A stretch of 64,000 nt of DNA from NCBI GenBank assembly GCA_050740315.1, contig JBOIDC010000001.1:1-64000 (forward strand), written 5' to 3'. Of the stretch, positions 1 through 8,001 are shown piece after piece. The position numbers were made by a program, and so were the translations under genes. Source of the stretch: JACCYU01 sp050740315 (GTDB lineage: Bacteria > Pseudomonadota > Gammaproteobacteria > JACCYU01). The first letter of the stretch is position 1; each line of letters opens with the position of its first letter. The notes under the pieces were generated by a model. It made no database searches. It saw only the letters and a list, made by a program, of their open reading frames with translations, and was not told the DNA's origin.

Positions 1-285
1 GACTCGAAGCTCGATGAGTATCGCGAGGTTCGTGCGGCCTTAGAGAAAAGGTTCAAGGAACTGGTTGAGGGAGGAGACGAGCCTGGCGTTGTGGCCGACA
101 CCGTGCTGAATGTTGCCAGCGCGGCTCACCCGAAACTCCGATACGCAGCCGGTGGGCGCGCGAGCCGCCTGCAATTGCTTCGCAGATTTGCACCCGCTGG
201 CATTGTGGACGCTGGCATTCGAAAGAACTTGCAGCTCGACCCGCTGACGGCGTCGCTGCCTCGCATCCCGGTCTTGGCTAAATAG
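1..285 (+). CDS. SDR family oxidoreductase, C-terminal fragment (5' end outside window)
   Basis: An open frame runs from base 1 to the TAG at 283-285 and gives the last 94 residues of a protein whose start lies before the window. The segment around KLRY, GGRAS and IRKNLQL resembles the C-terminal end of classical short-chain dehydrogenases, where a PKLRYxxG stretch follows the Rossmann fold. The NAD(P)-binding glycine motif and the catalytic Tyr-Lys pair would lie upstream, so substrate and cofactor cannot be judged. The frame keeps coding-like codon use up to the stop. The family call rests on recognition of the C-terminal pattern only. Confidence 0.7.
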   Translation, partial: DSKLDEYREVRAALEKRFKELVEGGDEPGVVADTVLNVASAAHPKLRYAAGGRASRLQLLRRFAPAGIVDAGIRKNLQLDPLTASLPRIPVLAK

Positions 286-417
286 TCGACCCAGGAGACG
301 CCGATGACTCCCAGCTCTCATAGGCCGGATGTTCGCAGGGAAAGTCAGGGGCCGCACAGTCGTCGACGTCAACGCGTGACTGCGGTTGCGACCGTTCTGC
401 CCGGGGTCACCAATGGC

Positions 418-443
418 CGAACTCAATGGGCAGTACCTCAAGG
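418..443 (+). repeat. 26-bp direct repeat, copy 1
   Basis: This 26-bp segment, beginning CGAACTCAATGGGCAG, is repeated exactly and in the same orientation at 3521-3546. Flanking bases on both sides differ. It ends 81 bp before the start codon of the DUF2147 gene. The rest of the 286-524 gap shows no gene I can support. The function is unknown; it could be a shared upstream element or a recombination footprint. Confidence 0.85.
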
Positions 444-524
444 CAGCTTGGTGCGGGCCCAAAATCCGCCCGCAGTTGCTACACCCAAACGGCAATAGCC
501 CTCCCAACCCTGGAGACCATCGCA

Positions 525-983
525 ATGCGTACTCTGAAACAAGCAGGCGTCCTCGGACTCACCTTGGCCGCAGCACTCATCTCATCGACGGCCTGGGCGG
601 CCGATGCCGCGCCCGTGGGGCTTTGGAAAAACATCGACGACGTCAGCGGCAAGCCGAGGGCGCTGATCCGTATCACCGAATCGAATGGCACCCTGCAGGG
701 CAAGATCGTAAAAGTGTTCCGCGCCCCGAACGAAGACCAGAACCCGAAGTGCGAAAAATGCGAAGGTGCGCTCAAGAATGCGCCGGTGATCGGCTTGGTC
801 ATCATAACCGGCCTGAAAAAGGAAGGCGACGAATACGTCGACGGCCAAATCCTCGACCCGGACAACGGCAAGGTCTATCGCTGCAAAGTCCACCTGACCG
901 ACGGCGGCAAGAAGCTCAGCGTGCGCGGCTACATCGGCGTGCCGATGCTGGGCCGTTCGCAGGCCTGGGTACGCCAGGAATAA
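525..983 (+). CDS. DUF2147 family secreted protein
   Basis: The protein is 152 residues. The ATG at 525 is chosen because it is followed by a clear Sec signal peptide (MRTLKQAG, a hydrophobic stretch, then a cleavage site near STAWA-AD); an in-frame ATG at 426 would only add an unlike N-terminus. The mature part has family hallmarks: GLWKNIDD near the start, two Cys in the NPKCEKCEG segment, GQILDPDNGKVYRCKV, and a C-terminal RGYIGVPMLGRSQAW. DUF2147 proteins are small periplasmic or outer-membrane-associated beta-rich proteins of unknown biochemical role. The gene stands alone, 81 bp after repeat copy 1. Confidence 0.85.
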   Translation: MRTLKQAGVLGLTLAAALISSTAWAADAAPVGLWKNIDDVSGKPRALIRITESNGTLQGKIVKVFRAPNEDQNPKCEKCEGALKNAPVIGLVIITGLKKEGDEYVDGQILDPDNGKVYRCKVHLTDGGKKLSVRGYIGVPMLGRSQAWVRQE

Positions 984-1036
984 AAGCCGCGCACGGCAGG
1001 AAGCCAGCTGAACCGCCCTTTCACCCCGGAATAGAT

Positions 1037-1273
1037 ATGCGACTTCCAGTCTCCAGAAGATACCAGCACGTCTTGTTTGCGGGCGTCATGTCCTTCGTCA
1101 CGACACTAATCGTATCGGGCGTCATTACTGCATCGCAGGCGGGCATGGATACTCAATATGTCGATCGTTGGATGAAAGGGTTTTTCGTGGCCTGGCCTAT
1201 CGTTTTTATCGTGATCTTGGTAATTGCTCCTCTTGTATCGAAATTCGTCGAAGCGATCGTTGAAGAGACCTAG
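1037..1273 (+). CDS. DUF2798 family small membrane protein
   Basis: This 78-residue protein begins at the ATG at 1037 (MRLPVSRRYQHVLF). A much longer frame upstream runs antiparallel in sense to the DUF2147 gene and is rejected. Two hydrophobic segments are visible, about residues 12-34 and 48-70, with the conserved spacing RYQHVLFAGVMS, then VDRWMKGFFVAWPIVF. This matches DUF2798, a family of two-helix inner-membrane proteins of unknown function. The C-terminal end is acidic. Only about 50 bp separate it from the DUF2147 gene, so the two may share a transcript. Confidence 0.8.
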   Translation: MRLPVSRRYQHVLFAGVMSFVTTLIVSGVITASQAGMDTQYVDRWMKGFFVAWPIVFIVILVIAPLVSKFVEAIVEET

Positions 1274-1334
1274 AAAGCGGAAGCCACTCGTCCTACCCTT
1301 CGTTATAGTAGTGGCGACCGCGGAAGGAGAACCC

Positions 1335-2303
1335 ATGACACACGAAGCCAGGGGCCACCTCGAGGTGGAGGACCGCGGAGCCGTCTTGATCGTCAGGGTC
1401 GACGGCGGCCCTCACGGCGTGTTCGGCCTCGAAATCGCCAACCAGCTGGAGAAGTTGGTGGACAGGGTCGACCGCGACCCCAACGTCCATGCCGTCGTCT
1501 TCACCGGGGCGCATCCCGAGCGGTTCGTCAGCCATGCCGACGTCCGCTGGCTGCAAGAAGAGAGCGCCGCGGCCCCCCCACTCGGCCGACGCAGCGCCTC
1601 CGCCGTGGCACGCGTGGCCAGGAGCGCGGACCGAGCCCGGGCCCTGGAGCCCGCGGTGCGCCGGACCCCGCTGTGGCCAGCCATCCAGCTCGACCGCCTG
1701 CACGCGACGTTCCTGCGGATGAACAGCAGCGGCGTCATCTTCATCGCCGCCCTCAACGGTTCGGCTCTCGGCCTCGGCGCGGAATTCGCCTGGGCATGCG
1801 ATCTGCGTGTCATGGCCGACGGGGACTTCTTCATCGGCCAGCCGGAAATCCTCCTCGGCATCAATCCAGGCGGCGGCGGCACCCAGCGACTGACCCGCCT
1901 GATCGGCACCCACCGATCCTTGGTCGCCATCCTCGAAGGCAAGCCGTTCACCCCCGCGCAGGCTCTGGCCAACGGGGCCGTCGACGAGGTCGTTCCGCAG
2001 GACAAGGTAGTCGGCAGGGCGACCGAGCTCGCCGAGCACTTCGGCTCCCGGCCCAAGGGCGCAGTCGAGGCGGTCAAGCGGTCGGTGTACTTCGGCGGCT
2101 CGATGTCGCTGGCGGAAGGCTTGCACGTCGAGCGCACTGAGTTCCTCGTGACAGGTCAGTCCAAGGACGGTCAGCAGCTGATGCTTGACTACCTGGCGAC
2201 CACCGAGGCCACCGGCGAGCTGCCCCTGTACAACCCGGACACCTACAAGCGAGCGCTGGAAGCGGGCCACGTGCCCGGGCGCCGCACGAAGAACGGACGG
2301 TGA
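1335..2303 (+). CDS. Enoyl-CoA hydratase/isomerase family protein
   Basis: The 322-residue protein starts at ATG 1335, preceded by AAGGAGA at 1324-1330; a longer in-frame start at 1224 overlaps the previous gene and is rejected. Crotonase-fold features are clear: the oxyanion-hole region ALNGSALGLG, then the two Glu positions that serve as catalytic acid/base in rat mitochondrial hydratase, E150 (in GAEFAW) and E171 (in GQPEILLG), and the GGGGTQRLTRLIG segment. An arginine-rich insert at about residues 75-115 separates the N-terminal part from the active-site region and is longer than usual. The product likely acts on a 2-enoyl-CoA, but the substrate is unknown. Codon use is extremely GC-rich compared with the gene at 3620. 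An alpha/beta hydrolase gene follows 7 bp downstream. Confidence 0.85.
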   Translation: MTHEARGHLEVEDRGAVLIVRVDGGPHGVFGLEIANQLEKLVDRVDRDPNVHAVVFTGAHPERFVSHADVRWLQEESAAAPPLGRRSASAVARVARSADRARALEPAVRRTPLWPAIQLDRLHATFLRMNSSGVIFIAALNGSALGLGAEFAWACDLRVMADGDFFIGQPEILLGINPGGGGTQRLTRLIGTHRSLVAILEGKPFTPAQALANGAVDEVVPQDKVVGRATELAEHFGSRPKGAVEAVKRSVYFGGSMSLAEGLHVERTEFLVTGQSKDGQQLMLDYLATTEATGELPLYNPDTYKRALEAGHVPGRRTKNGR

Positions 2304-2310
2304 GCCGGCG

Positions 2311-3369
2311 ATGAGCACCTCGCAGCCCTTCACCCGCCACGACGTCTCCTTCGCCTCCGGCGACAGCACCTGTGCCGCGTGGCTCTACCTGCCCACGGGC
2401 GTCACCTCCCCGCCGGTGGTCATCCTCGGGCACGGCCTCGGCGCCACCCGCGAGATGCGCTTGGATGCCTTCGCCGAGCGTTTCGCCCAGGCCGGCATCG
2501 CCGCCTTGGCCTTCACCTACCGACACTTCGGCGACAGCGGCGGCCAACCCCGCCAACTGCTGTCGATCAAGCGGCAGCTCGCCGACTGGGATGCCGCCAT
2601 CGCCTACGTGAAGACTCGTCCGGACGTCGACGGCGCACGGATTGCGGTCTGGGGCAGCTCCTTCGGCGGGGGCCACGCCATCACCGTGGCCTCACGCCAT
2701 CCGGAACTGCGCGCGGCCGTGGCCCAGTGCCCGTTCACCGACGGGCTCGCCTCCGCGCTCGCACTGGGCCCGGCCGCCTCACTCAAGCTGATGCCCGTGG
2801 TCGCCCGGGACCTGGCGGCCAAGGCCCGCGGCCGCGAACCGGTGATGATTCCACTTGCCGCACCCCCCGGTCAGCTGGCCCTGATGAACGCCCCGGACGC
2901 CCTGCCCGGCTACCAGGCGCTGATTCCCGCGGGCACCACGTTCCGCAACGAGGCAGCGGCGCGGGTCGTTCCGACCATCGCCGCCTACCGGCCCGGGCGT
3001 GCGGCGAAGAAAATCGCCTTCCCCATCCTGTTCTGCGTCAGCAACACCGACACCGTCACGCCTCCGGCCCAGACCCTGCGATACGCGCGTACCGCGCCCC
3101 GGGGGGAGATCAAGACCTACGACGCCGGCCACTTCGAGTTCTACCTTGGCGAGGCCTTCGAGGCCTTGGTCCGCGACCAGATCGAGTTCTTTACCCGCCA
3201 CCTCGCCCCGGCACCCGCCCCGTCCACTCCTCGACCGGATCGCGCCACTCCAGGTAGGTACGCTCGCCATGAATTTTGCTTCTCTACCCGAGCGCAGCGC
3301 GCGATCTCGACCCGCATGGGTCCGCGGTCTCGGGCGGGTCTCAGTCGCTCACCAACGCTCAGCCGTTGA
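2311..3369 (+). CDS. Alpha/beta hydrolase with anomalous C-terminal tail
   Basis: The 352-residue frame starts at ATG 2311, 7 bp after the enoyl-CoA hydratase stop, so the two genes probably form an operon. The fold is supported by an HGLG oxyanion motif near residue 41, the nucleophile elbow GSSFGG (Ser117), an acid in SNTDTVTPP and a His in DAGHFEFY. Family members normally end soon after the segment IEFFTRHL; here about 55 further residues rich in Pro, Arg and Ser follow with no family resemblance. I infer that the original stop was lost and the frame reads through into adjoining DNA. Substrate unknown; dienelactone-hydrolase-like or esterase activity is possible. Confidence 0.8.
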   Translation: MSTSQPFTRHDVSFASGDSTCAAWLYLPTGVTSPPVVILGHGLGATREMRLDAFAERFAQAGIAALAFTYRHFGDSGGQPRQLLSIKRQLADWDAAIAYVKTRPDVDGARIAVWGSSFGGGHAITVASRHPELRAAVAQCPFTDGLASALALGPAASLKLMPVVARDLAAKARGREPVMIPLAAPPGQLALMNAPDALPGYQALIPAGTTFRNEAAARVVPTIAAYRPGRAAKKIAFPILFCVSNTDTVTPPAQTLRYARTAPRGEIKTYDAGHFEFYLGEAFEALVRDQIEFFTRHLAPAPAPSTPRPDRATPGRYARHEFCFSTRAQRAISTRMGPRSRAGLSRSPTLSR

Positions 3370-3520
3370 ACCGTGTCCGAGCGGCATCTCGTCGCAGCGA
3401 TGGACGCCGCGGGTTCAGTGTGGCGAAGAAGAACAATATGGCCGATGCGGCAAACCGCGCCTTCTTCTGCGTGACAGTTAGGCCAACGCCCGTGAGACAA
3501 CACCAGTCAGCGCATGTGGG

Positions 3521-3546
3521 CGAACTCAATGGGCAGTACCTCAAGG
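3521..3546 (+). repeat. 26-bp direct repeat, copy 2
   Basis: This is an exact second copy of the 26-bp segment at 418-443. It ends 73 bp before the TTG start at 3620. It lies in the 3370-3619 gap, which otherwise holds no gene I can support. Both copies sit 70-85 bp upstream of genes whose products carry export-type N-termini. Confidence 0.85.
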
Positions 3547-3619
3547 TCGCCAAGTTTCATGGACCGAGGACTGGCATCAGCGCGCCGACGAAAGAACCGC
3601 CAAGCTTGGAGGCCATTGC

Positions 3620-4564
3620 TTGAAACTGAATCGCCGTCAATTCATTGTGACCGCAGGCGTAGCTGCTTTTGCTTCGTCACGTCCAAAAGAAGCTTTTTCC
3701 CAGACGAACTCATCGACATCAGACGCGGAGCGCAAGATGACGCAAACCAGCACGATCAGCCTAGAGCGGCCGACACCCAGGATCTGCAAGATCACATTCT
3801 CGAACCCGCCTGTGAATTTGATCGTCCCTGAGACCGTCTCTCGACTACATGAAGTCGTTAAGGAGCTGAGCGAGGACGGGCAAGTTCAAGTTGTCATCTT
3901 CACCAGCAGCGTCTCTGACTACTTCTTCAACCACTTCAATCTTGCCGAAGCCAGCAAGTTTCCGATGCTGCCCGGAGCGATGCCGGTTTGGGTCGATCTC
4001 GTCCTGCGGCTGTCTAAAGCTCCGTTCATCAGCATTGCACTCATCCGTGGACGGACAAGGGGCGGCGGGAACGAATTGACCCTGGCGTGCGATCTGCGTT
4101 ACGCCAGCCGGGAGCATGCACTGTTCGGTCAACCTGAGGTCGGTGCCGGCATTCTTCCAGGAGGTGGAGGGAGTGAACGCCTGCCTCGACTGATCGGGCG
4201 AGATCGAGCGCTTGAAGCCATCCTGAGCAGCGATGACTATGACGCCGACCTGGCAGAGCGCTACGGCTGGGTAACACGAGCCATCGCCGATGCTGAACTG
4301 GACCGCTTTGTGGATAGCGTGGCATCGCGCCTTGCGTCATTCGACAAGCGGGCACTGGCGGCTGCCAAGGCCCAAGTCAACAGGGCGACACTGCCGCCAG
4401 ATGCCGATCTCAGGGCGGCCTATGCGGAGTACGTTAACTCGCTGACGTGGCGGGGGTTCGCGGCGCGCAGGCCACGATTTGCGAAGATCATTGCTGAAAA
4501 GGGTCTCGAGGAGGTGGAGCGCCGTCTGGGCTATTACATCGGCATCGCAAACCAGCAGCCCTAG
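3620..4564 (+). CDS. Enoyl-CoA hydratase-like protein with Tat-type leader
   Basis: The frame encodes 314 residues. The TTG at 3620 is preferred because GGAGG at 3608-3612 sits 7 bp upstream, and the resulting N-terminus is a plausible twin-arginine signal (NRRQFIV, hydrophobic stretch AGVAAFASS, then a polar region to FSQ). An internal ATG at 3737 would give a normal cytosolic crotonase. The body has the oxyanion loop RGRTRGGGNE with E152, the second catalytic Glu E173 in FGQPEVG, and GGGGSERLPRLIG. Crotonases use CoA thioesters, which are cytosolic, so an exported member would be odd. Codon use is less GC-rich than in the genes at 1335-3369. The next gene starts 76 bp downstream. Confidence 0.8.
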   Translation: MKLNRRQFIVTAGVAAFASSRPKEAFSQTNSSTSDAERKMTQTSTISLERPTPRICKITFSNPPVNLIVPETVSRLHEVVKELSEDGQVQVVIFTSSVSDYFFNHFNLAEASKFPMLPGAMPVWVDLVLRLSKAPFISIALIRGRTRGGGNELTLACDLRYASREHALFGQPEVGAGILPGGGGSERLPRLIGRDRALEAILSSDDYDADLAERYGWVTRAIADAELDRFVDSVASRLASFDKRALAAAKAQVNRATLPPDADLRAAYAEYVNSLTWRGFAARRPRFAKIIAEKGLEEVERRLGYYIGIANQQP

Positions 4565-4640
4565 CTTTCGCCCAGCATCACAAAGGTCCCACGACCTCAC
4601 TCAGCAATTCTTTTCGCGAAAAACGTGGAAGGAAAACATC

Positions 4641-5642
4641 ATGAAGGCTTTCATCGTCGATCGTTATGGAAGCAACGATGGCGTACGGTTTGGCGAAATG
4701 CCAGACCCGGAGCCGCGGGACGATGACGTATTGGTCCAGATCCACACTGCTAGCGTCAACCCTCTTGATCTCAAAATCAGGGACGGCAAGCTCAAACTCA
4801 TTTTGCCTTATCGCTTACCGCTCATTTTGGGCAATGATCTGGCTGGGGTCGTAGTCCGAGTCGGATCTCGAGTGCGGCGATTCAAGCCAGGCGACGAGGT
4901 CTATGCGCGGCCAGATCAAGATCGAATCGGTGCTTTCGCGGAATTCGTTTCGATGAATGAAGATGCCGTGGCGATTAAGCCAAAAGAACTCACCATGGAA
5001 GAAGCGGCTTCCATCCCTCTGGTCGGCTTGACCGCTTGGCAAGCGCTGATCGAAAGAGCGAACCTGAAGGCCGGGCAAAAAGTTCTCATCCACGCGGGCT
5101 CCGGTGGTGTAGGAACATTTGCAATTCAGCTGGCCAAGCATGTTGGTGCGATCGTAGCGACGACAACGAGCACGGCGAACCTCGATTGGGTCAAGCGCCT
5201 CGGTGCAGATATTGTCGTCGATTACAGGAAAGACGATTTCGAAACAATCCTGCGTGATTACGATGTGGTTTTGGATACTCTGGGCGGAGAGACGCTCGAA
5301 AAGTCTCTACGCGTGCTAAAGCCTGGAGGAAAGCTCATCTCGATTTCCGGTCCACCTGATCCCGATTTTGCGAAAGACATTGGATCGACTTGGATCTTGA
5401 GACTGGTAATGCGCCTTTTGAGCTATCGAATCAGGAAAAAAGCAAAACGCCATCACGTAAGCTATTCATTCCTTTTCATGAGAGCAAGCGGAGACCAATT
5501 GCGCGAGATTGGTTCTCTCATCGATTCTGGGATCATACGCCCAGTGGTGGATCGGGTCTTTCCATTCGAATCGACCAAAGAGGCTTTGGCTTACGTCGAA
5601 AAAGGACGTGCAAAAGGCAAGGTCATCGTCAAGGTGAGATAA
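4641..5642 (+). CDS. Zinc-independent medium-chain dehydrogenase (quinone-oxidoreductase-like)
   Basis: The 333-residue protein starts at ATG 4641, preceded by GGAAGGA at 4627-4633. The N-terminal GroES-like domain includes NPLDLKIRDG and the GNDLAGVVVRVG segment. The nucleotide-binding domain has HAGSGGVGTFAIQLAK (from residue 151), typical of NADPH-binding MDR proteins of the quinone oxidoreductase/zeta-crystallin type. The structural-zinc Cys cluster of alcohol dehydrogenases is absent. The product likely reduces quinones or alpha,beta-unsaturated carbonyls with NADPH in the cytoplasm. The frame ends directly at the junction with a truncated beta-propeller remnant. Confidence 0.88.
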   Translation: MKAFIVDRYGSNDGVRFGEMPDPEPRDDDVLVQIHTASVNPLDLKIRDGKLKLILPYRLPLILGNDLAGVVVRVGSRVRRFKPGDEVYARPDQDRIGAFAEFVSMNEDAVAIKPKELTMEEAASIPLVGLTAWQALIERANLKAGQKVLIHAGSGGVGTFAIQLAKHVGAIVATTTSTANLDWVKRLGADIVVDYRKDDFETILRDYDVVLDTLGGETLEKSLRVLKPGGKLISISGPPDPDFAKDIGSTWILRLVMRLLSYRIRKKAKRHHVSYSFLFMRASGDQLREIGSLIDSGIIRPVVDRVFPFESTKEALAYVEKGRAKGKVIVKVR

Positions 5643-6164
5643 AAATGGCCTTGCTCTGATGGGGCGAGCGGGAAGACGCTGCGCTGGATTGATGTCGCCG
5701 CGCATGCAGGAACGGCCTTCGACGGCCAGCACCTGTTTCAGATTGCCGAGAATCGCGTCCAGAAGATCGATCCGAAGACCGGCCGTGTGCTCGCGACGAT
5801 CCCGGCGCCCGGCGGCGGCGGTGACTCGGGGCTCGCGTGGGCCGAAGGGACGCTCTGGGTGGGACAGTATCGGGACCGGAAGATCCATCAGGTCGATCCC
5901 CAAACAGGGACGATTCTTCGCACCATCGAGTCCAACCGCTTCGTCACCGGGGTCACCTGGATTGACGGCGAGCTCTGGCACGGTACCTGGGAAGGTGACG
6001 AGAGCGAGTTAAGGCGAATCGATCCTCGAACGGGAGAGGCCTTGGAAAGTCTCGAGATGCCGCCCGGAGTAGGCGTATCGGGGCTCGAGTCCGATGGCGG
6101 CGATCAGTTCTTCTGCGGAGGTGGACCCAGCGGCAAGGTGAGAACGGTCCGCCGACCCAAGTGA
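5643..6164 (+). pseudogene. 5'-truncated beta-propeller (glutamine-cyclotransferase/Vgb-like) remnant
   Basis: Frame 3 is open from the codon after the MDR stop (5640-5642) to the TGA at 6162-6164. It encodes repeated propeller blades: QIAENRVQKIDPKTGRVL, GTLWVGQYRDRKIHQVD, GELWHGTWEGDE and a C-terminal SGKVRTV. There is no start codon with a ribosome-binding site at the beginning, and family members carry roughly 50 further N-terminal residues. A GTG at 5787 could allow a 125-residue product. I read it as the 3' part of a gene for a cytoplasmic or secreted beta-propeller protein, cut by recombination and joined to the MDR gene. It is probably non-functional. Confidence 0.7.
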
Positions 6165-6275
6165 GACTCCGCGAGGGGCAGCGACTCCGGGATCCCCGTC
6201 GACTCCACGAGCAAGTAATTGAAGCGGAACACGTGATATGGCCAGCCGCGCAAGGTAATCGCCAGAGACAACCGT

Positions 6276-6671
6276 ATGATCCGAACGAAATCCGTATGGA
6301 CTCCGATCGATCGCAACCGCGACGGCCTTCGTATTCTGGTCACCCGCTTTCGTGGTCGCGGTTTGCGCGCAACGCGTTATAACGTCTGGATGCCATCCCT
6401 GGGCCCAAGCGAGCAGTTGCTAAAACGGATGCAAAACGACGAAATCACATGGGCGGCGTTTGCGCGCGAATATCGCAATGAGCTGTTCATGGATGGGCCG
6501 ATTGACGCGCTCAGTGATACCATCAAGAATCACGGTCAGAAGTTCTCGCTGCGGCTCATCAAACATCTTGCGCGGTCCGGCAACGTGAGCTTGCTGTGCC
6601 ATTGCGATGAGGAAGAGGAATATTGTCACCGCCATTTACTCAAGGCGCTTTTGCTGAGTACGCGGGTGTAG
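6276..6671 (+). CDS. DUF488 family protein (YeaO-like)
   Basis: This 131-residue protein shows the family pattern: an N-terminal RILVTRFRGRGLR, the central LGPSEQLLKRMQND, WAAFAREYRNEL and a C-terminal SLLCHCDEEEEYCHRHLL with Cys and His residues. DUF488 proteins are small cytosolic proteins of unknown function. The start ATG at 6276 has only a weak purine stretch (AGAGA) upstream. The last residues overlap no other gene, and the next gene is convergent from the other strand. The gap upstream (6165-6275) shows nothing I can name. Confidence 0.8.
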   Translation: MIRTKSVWTPIDRNRDGLRILVTRFRGRGLRATRYNVWMPSLGPSEQLLKRMQNDEITWAAFAREYRNELFMDGPIDALSDTIKNHGQKFSLRLIKHLARSGNVSLLCHCDEEEEYCHRHLLKALLLSTRV

Positions 6672-6755
6672 CAATGAGTCTTCAGCCGACCGACGAGAGC
6701 GAACCCGACATTAACCTACATCCGTACCCGGCGCGGTGACTTGAGCATTAGCGTG

Positions 6756-7733
6756 TTAATCAGTTACTTTGGTCGCTTCGCCTTGCGGCCGAACCGGCAC
6801 CCAGGTCCGTATCGCGCCCAATAAATCTCCGGGCGCATCAAGCGATAGAAAGTGGCCCGCTCGTTTGACGACCCGCAGTTTCGCGCCCGGAATCGCGGCG
6901 GCGTTTGCAGACCGCTCATCGTCGCTGGACCAGTCGTACTCACCGTAGACCAAAAGCGTCGGCCGGTCGATATTCGGGTATTCCACCCTGGCCTCATCCC
7001 AGCTTGCCCAGTGCCGCACCAGCGACATGAAGGCTTTGTAATGACCACGCCGATTGCCGGCGCGATACATCTCCCGAGCCAGCGCCGGCGGCAGGGTGTC
7101 CTTGCGGAACAGACCGCCTTTGAACACCTGTTTGACGATTGGATACAGACGCAGCCGATTTACGGTCGCGCCGAGCACCGGCACGTTGTTCACGCCGAAC
7201 AGGACATTGGCCAACGCGGAGCTTCGCCGAATGCCCCGCCCGCGGTCGTAGTCGTATGGGTTGATGGCGATAACGCGCTGGACGCGCGGATTGTGCCGCG
7301 CCGCGAGCAGCAGCGCAATGCTCCCGCCGATCGATTCGCCCACAAGCGTCGCGTCCCGGATGTCCAGGCAGTCCAGCGCATGCGCCACTGTCGTCACGAA
7401 GTATTCGGCTGAATACGTGGTGTCGGGAATGTCCGAATAACCGTGGCCGGGATAGTCCAGCGCGTACACGCGAAATCGTGCTGAGAGTACGGACAGCACT
7501 TTCTGAAACATGTCCAGCTGCGTACGCAGTGTGTGCAGAAAGACCAGCACCGGACCGCTGCCCGCGACGACATACCGCAATCGCACGCCCTTCACCTCAA
7601 CGTAATCAATGGGGATCGACGGCGCCCAGCTGAGACTCAACGGTGGTTTAGGTCGCGGGCGCAGCGCTTCCACCAGAAAGGAGATCGCGACCGTTACGGC
7701 CAGCGTCGCGAACAACGCCAGTATCCAGATCAC
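6756..7733 (-). CDS. Membrane-anchored alpha/beta hydrolase
   Basis: The product has 325 residues. The start is GTG at 7733, with AGGAGG at 7738-7743 on the same strand. Residues 1-22 form a hydrophobic segment followed by a basic, Pro-rich linker, so the enzyme is probably tethered to the inner membrane. The hydrolase body contains LDYPGHGYSD, the nucleophile elbow GESIGG (Ser134), an acid region in LLVYGEYDW and the catalytic His in RAGHFLSLD. It belongs to the large epoxide-hydrolase/haloperoxidase-like group; the substrate cannot be deduced. It is convergent with the DUF488 gene. The 268-bp gap to the next gene likely holds divergent promoters. Confidence 0.85.
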   Translation of the reverse strand: MIWILALFATLAVTVAISFLVEALRPRPKPPLSLSWAPSIPIDYVEVKGVRLRYVVAGSGPVLVFLHTLRTQLDMFQKVLSVLSARFRVYALDYPGHGYSDIPDTTYSAEYFVTTVAHALDCLDIRDATLVGESIGGSIALLLAARHNPRVQRVIAINPYDYDRGRGIRRSSALANVLFGVNNVPVLGATVNRLRLYPIVKQVFKGGLFRKDTLPPALAREMYRAGNRRGHYKAFMSLVRHWASWDEARVEYPNIDRPTLLVYGEYDWSSDDERSANAAAIPGAKLRVVKRAGHFLSLDAPGDLLGAIRTWVPVRPQGEATKVTD

Positions 7734-8001
7734 GATGCCTCCTGGTGCGAGTACGACGCTGCCTTAGCGCTCAGTGACGTGAGTTTACGCTATCCAGAAT
7801 CCAAGAACTCGCCGGAAGCGAGCGCGAAGTCAAGAATCTTTGCCGACCTCCGAAACGCCTGTCTTGCGCTAGATTTTCTTTACCCGGCACATTGATTCGA
7901 TTGCCAGGCGCCCATTGATCTCTTGATTGCCGGTCTGGTCGCGCGCTTGATGCCTCCCATGCTAGGCTTCGTGCTCTTTTTTTGATCAAAGGGAAGCACT
8001 A

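Noticed and set aside
1293..2369. 358-residue minus-strand open frame
   Set aside because: It mirrors the enoyl-CoA hydratase gene on the other strand, which has clear catalytic motifs and a Shine-Dalgarno site.
418..3546. 26-bp repeats as ends of an insertion sequence
   Set aside because: They are direct and not inverted, no transposase lies between them, and no target-site duplication is seen.
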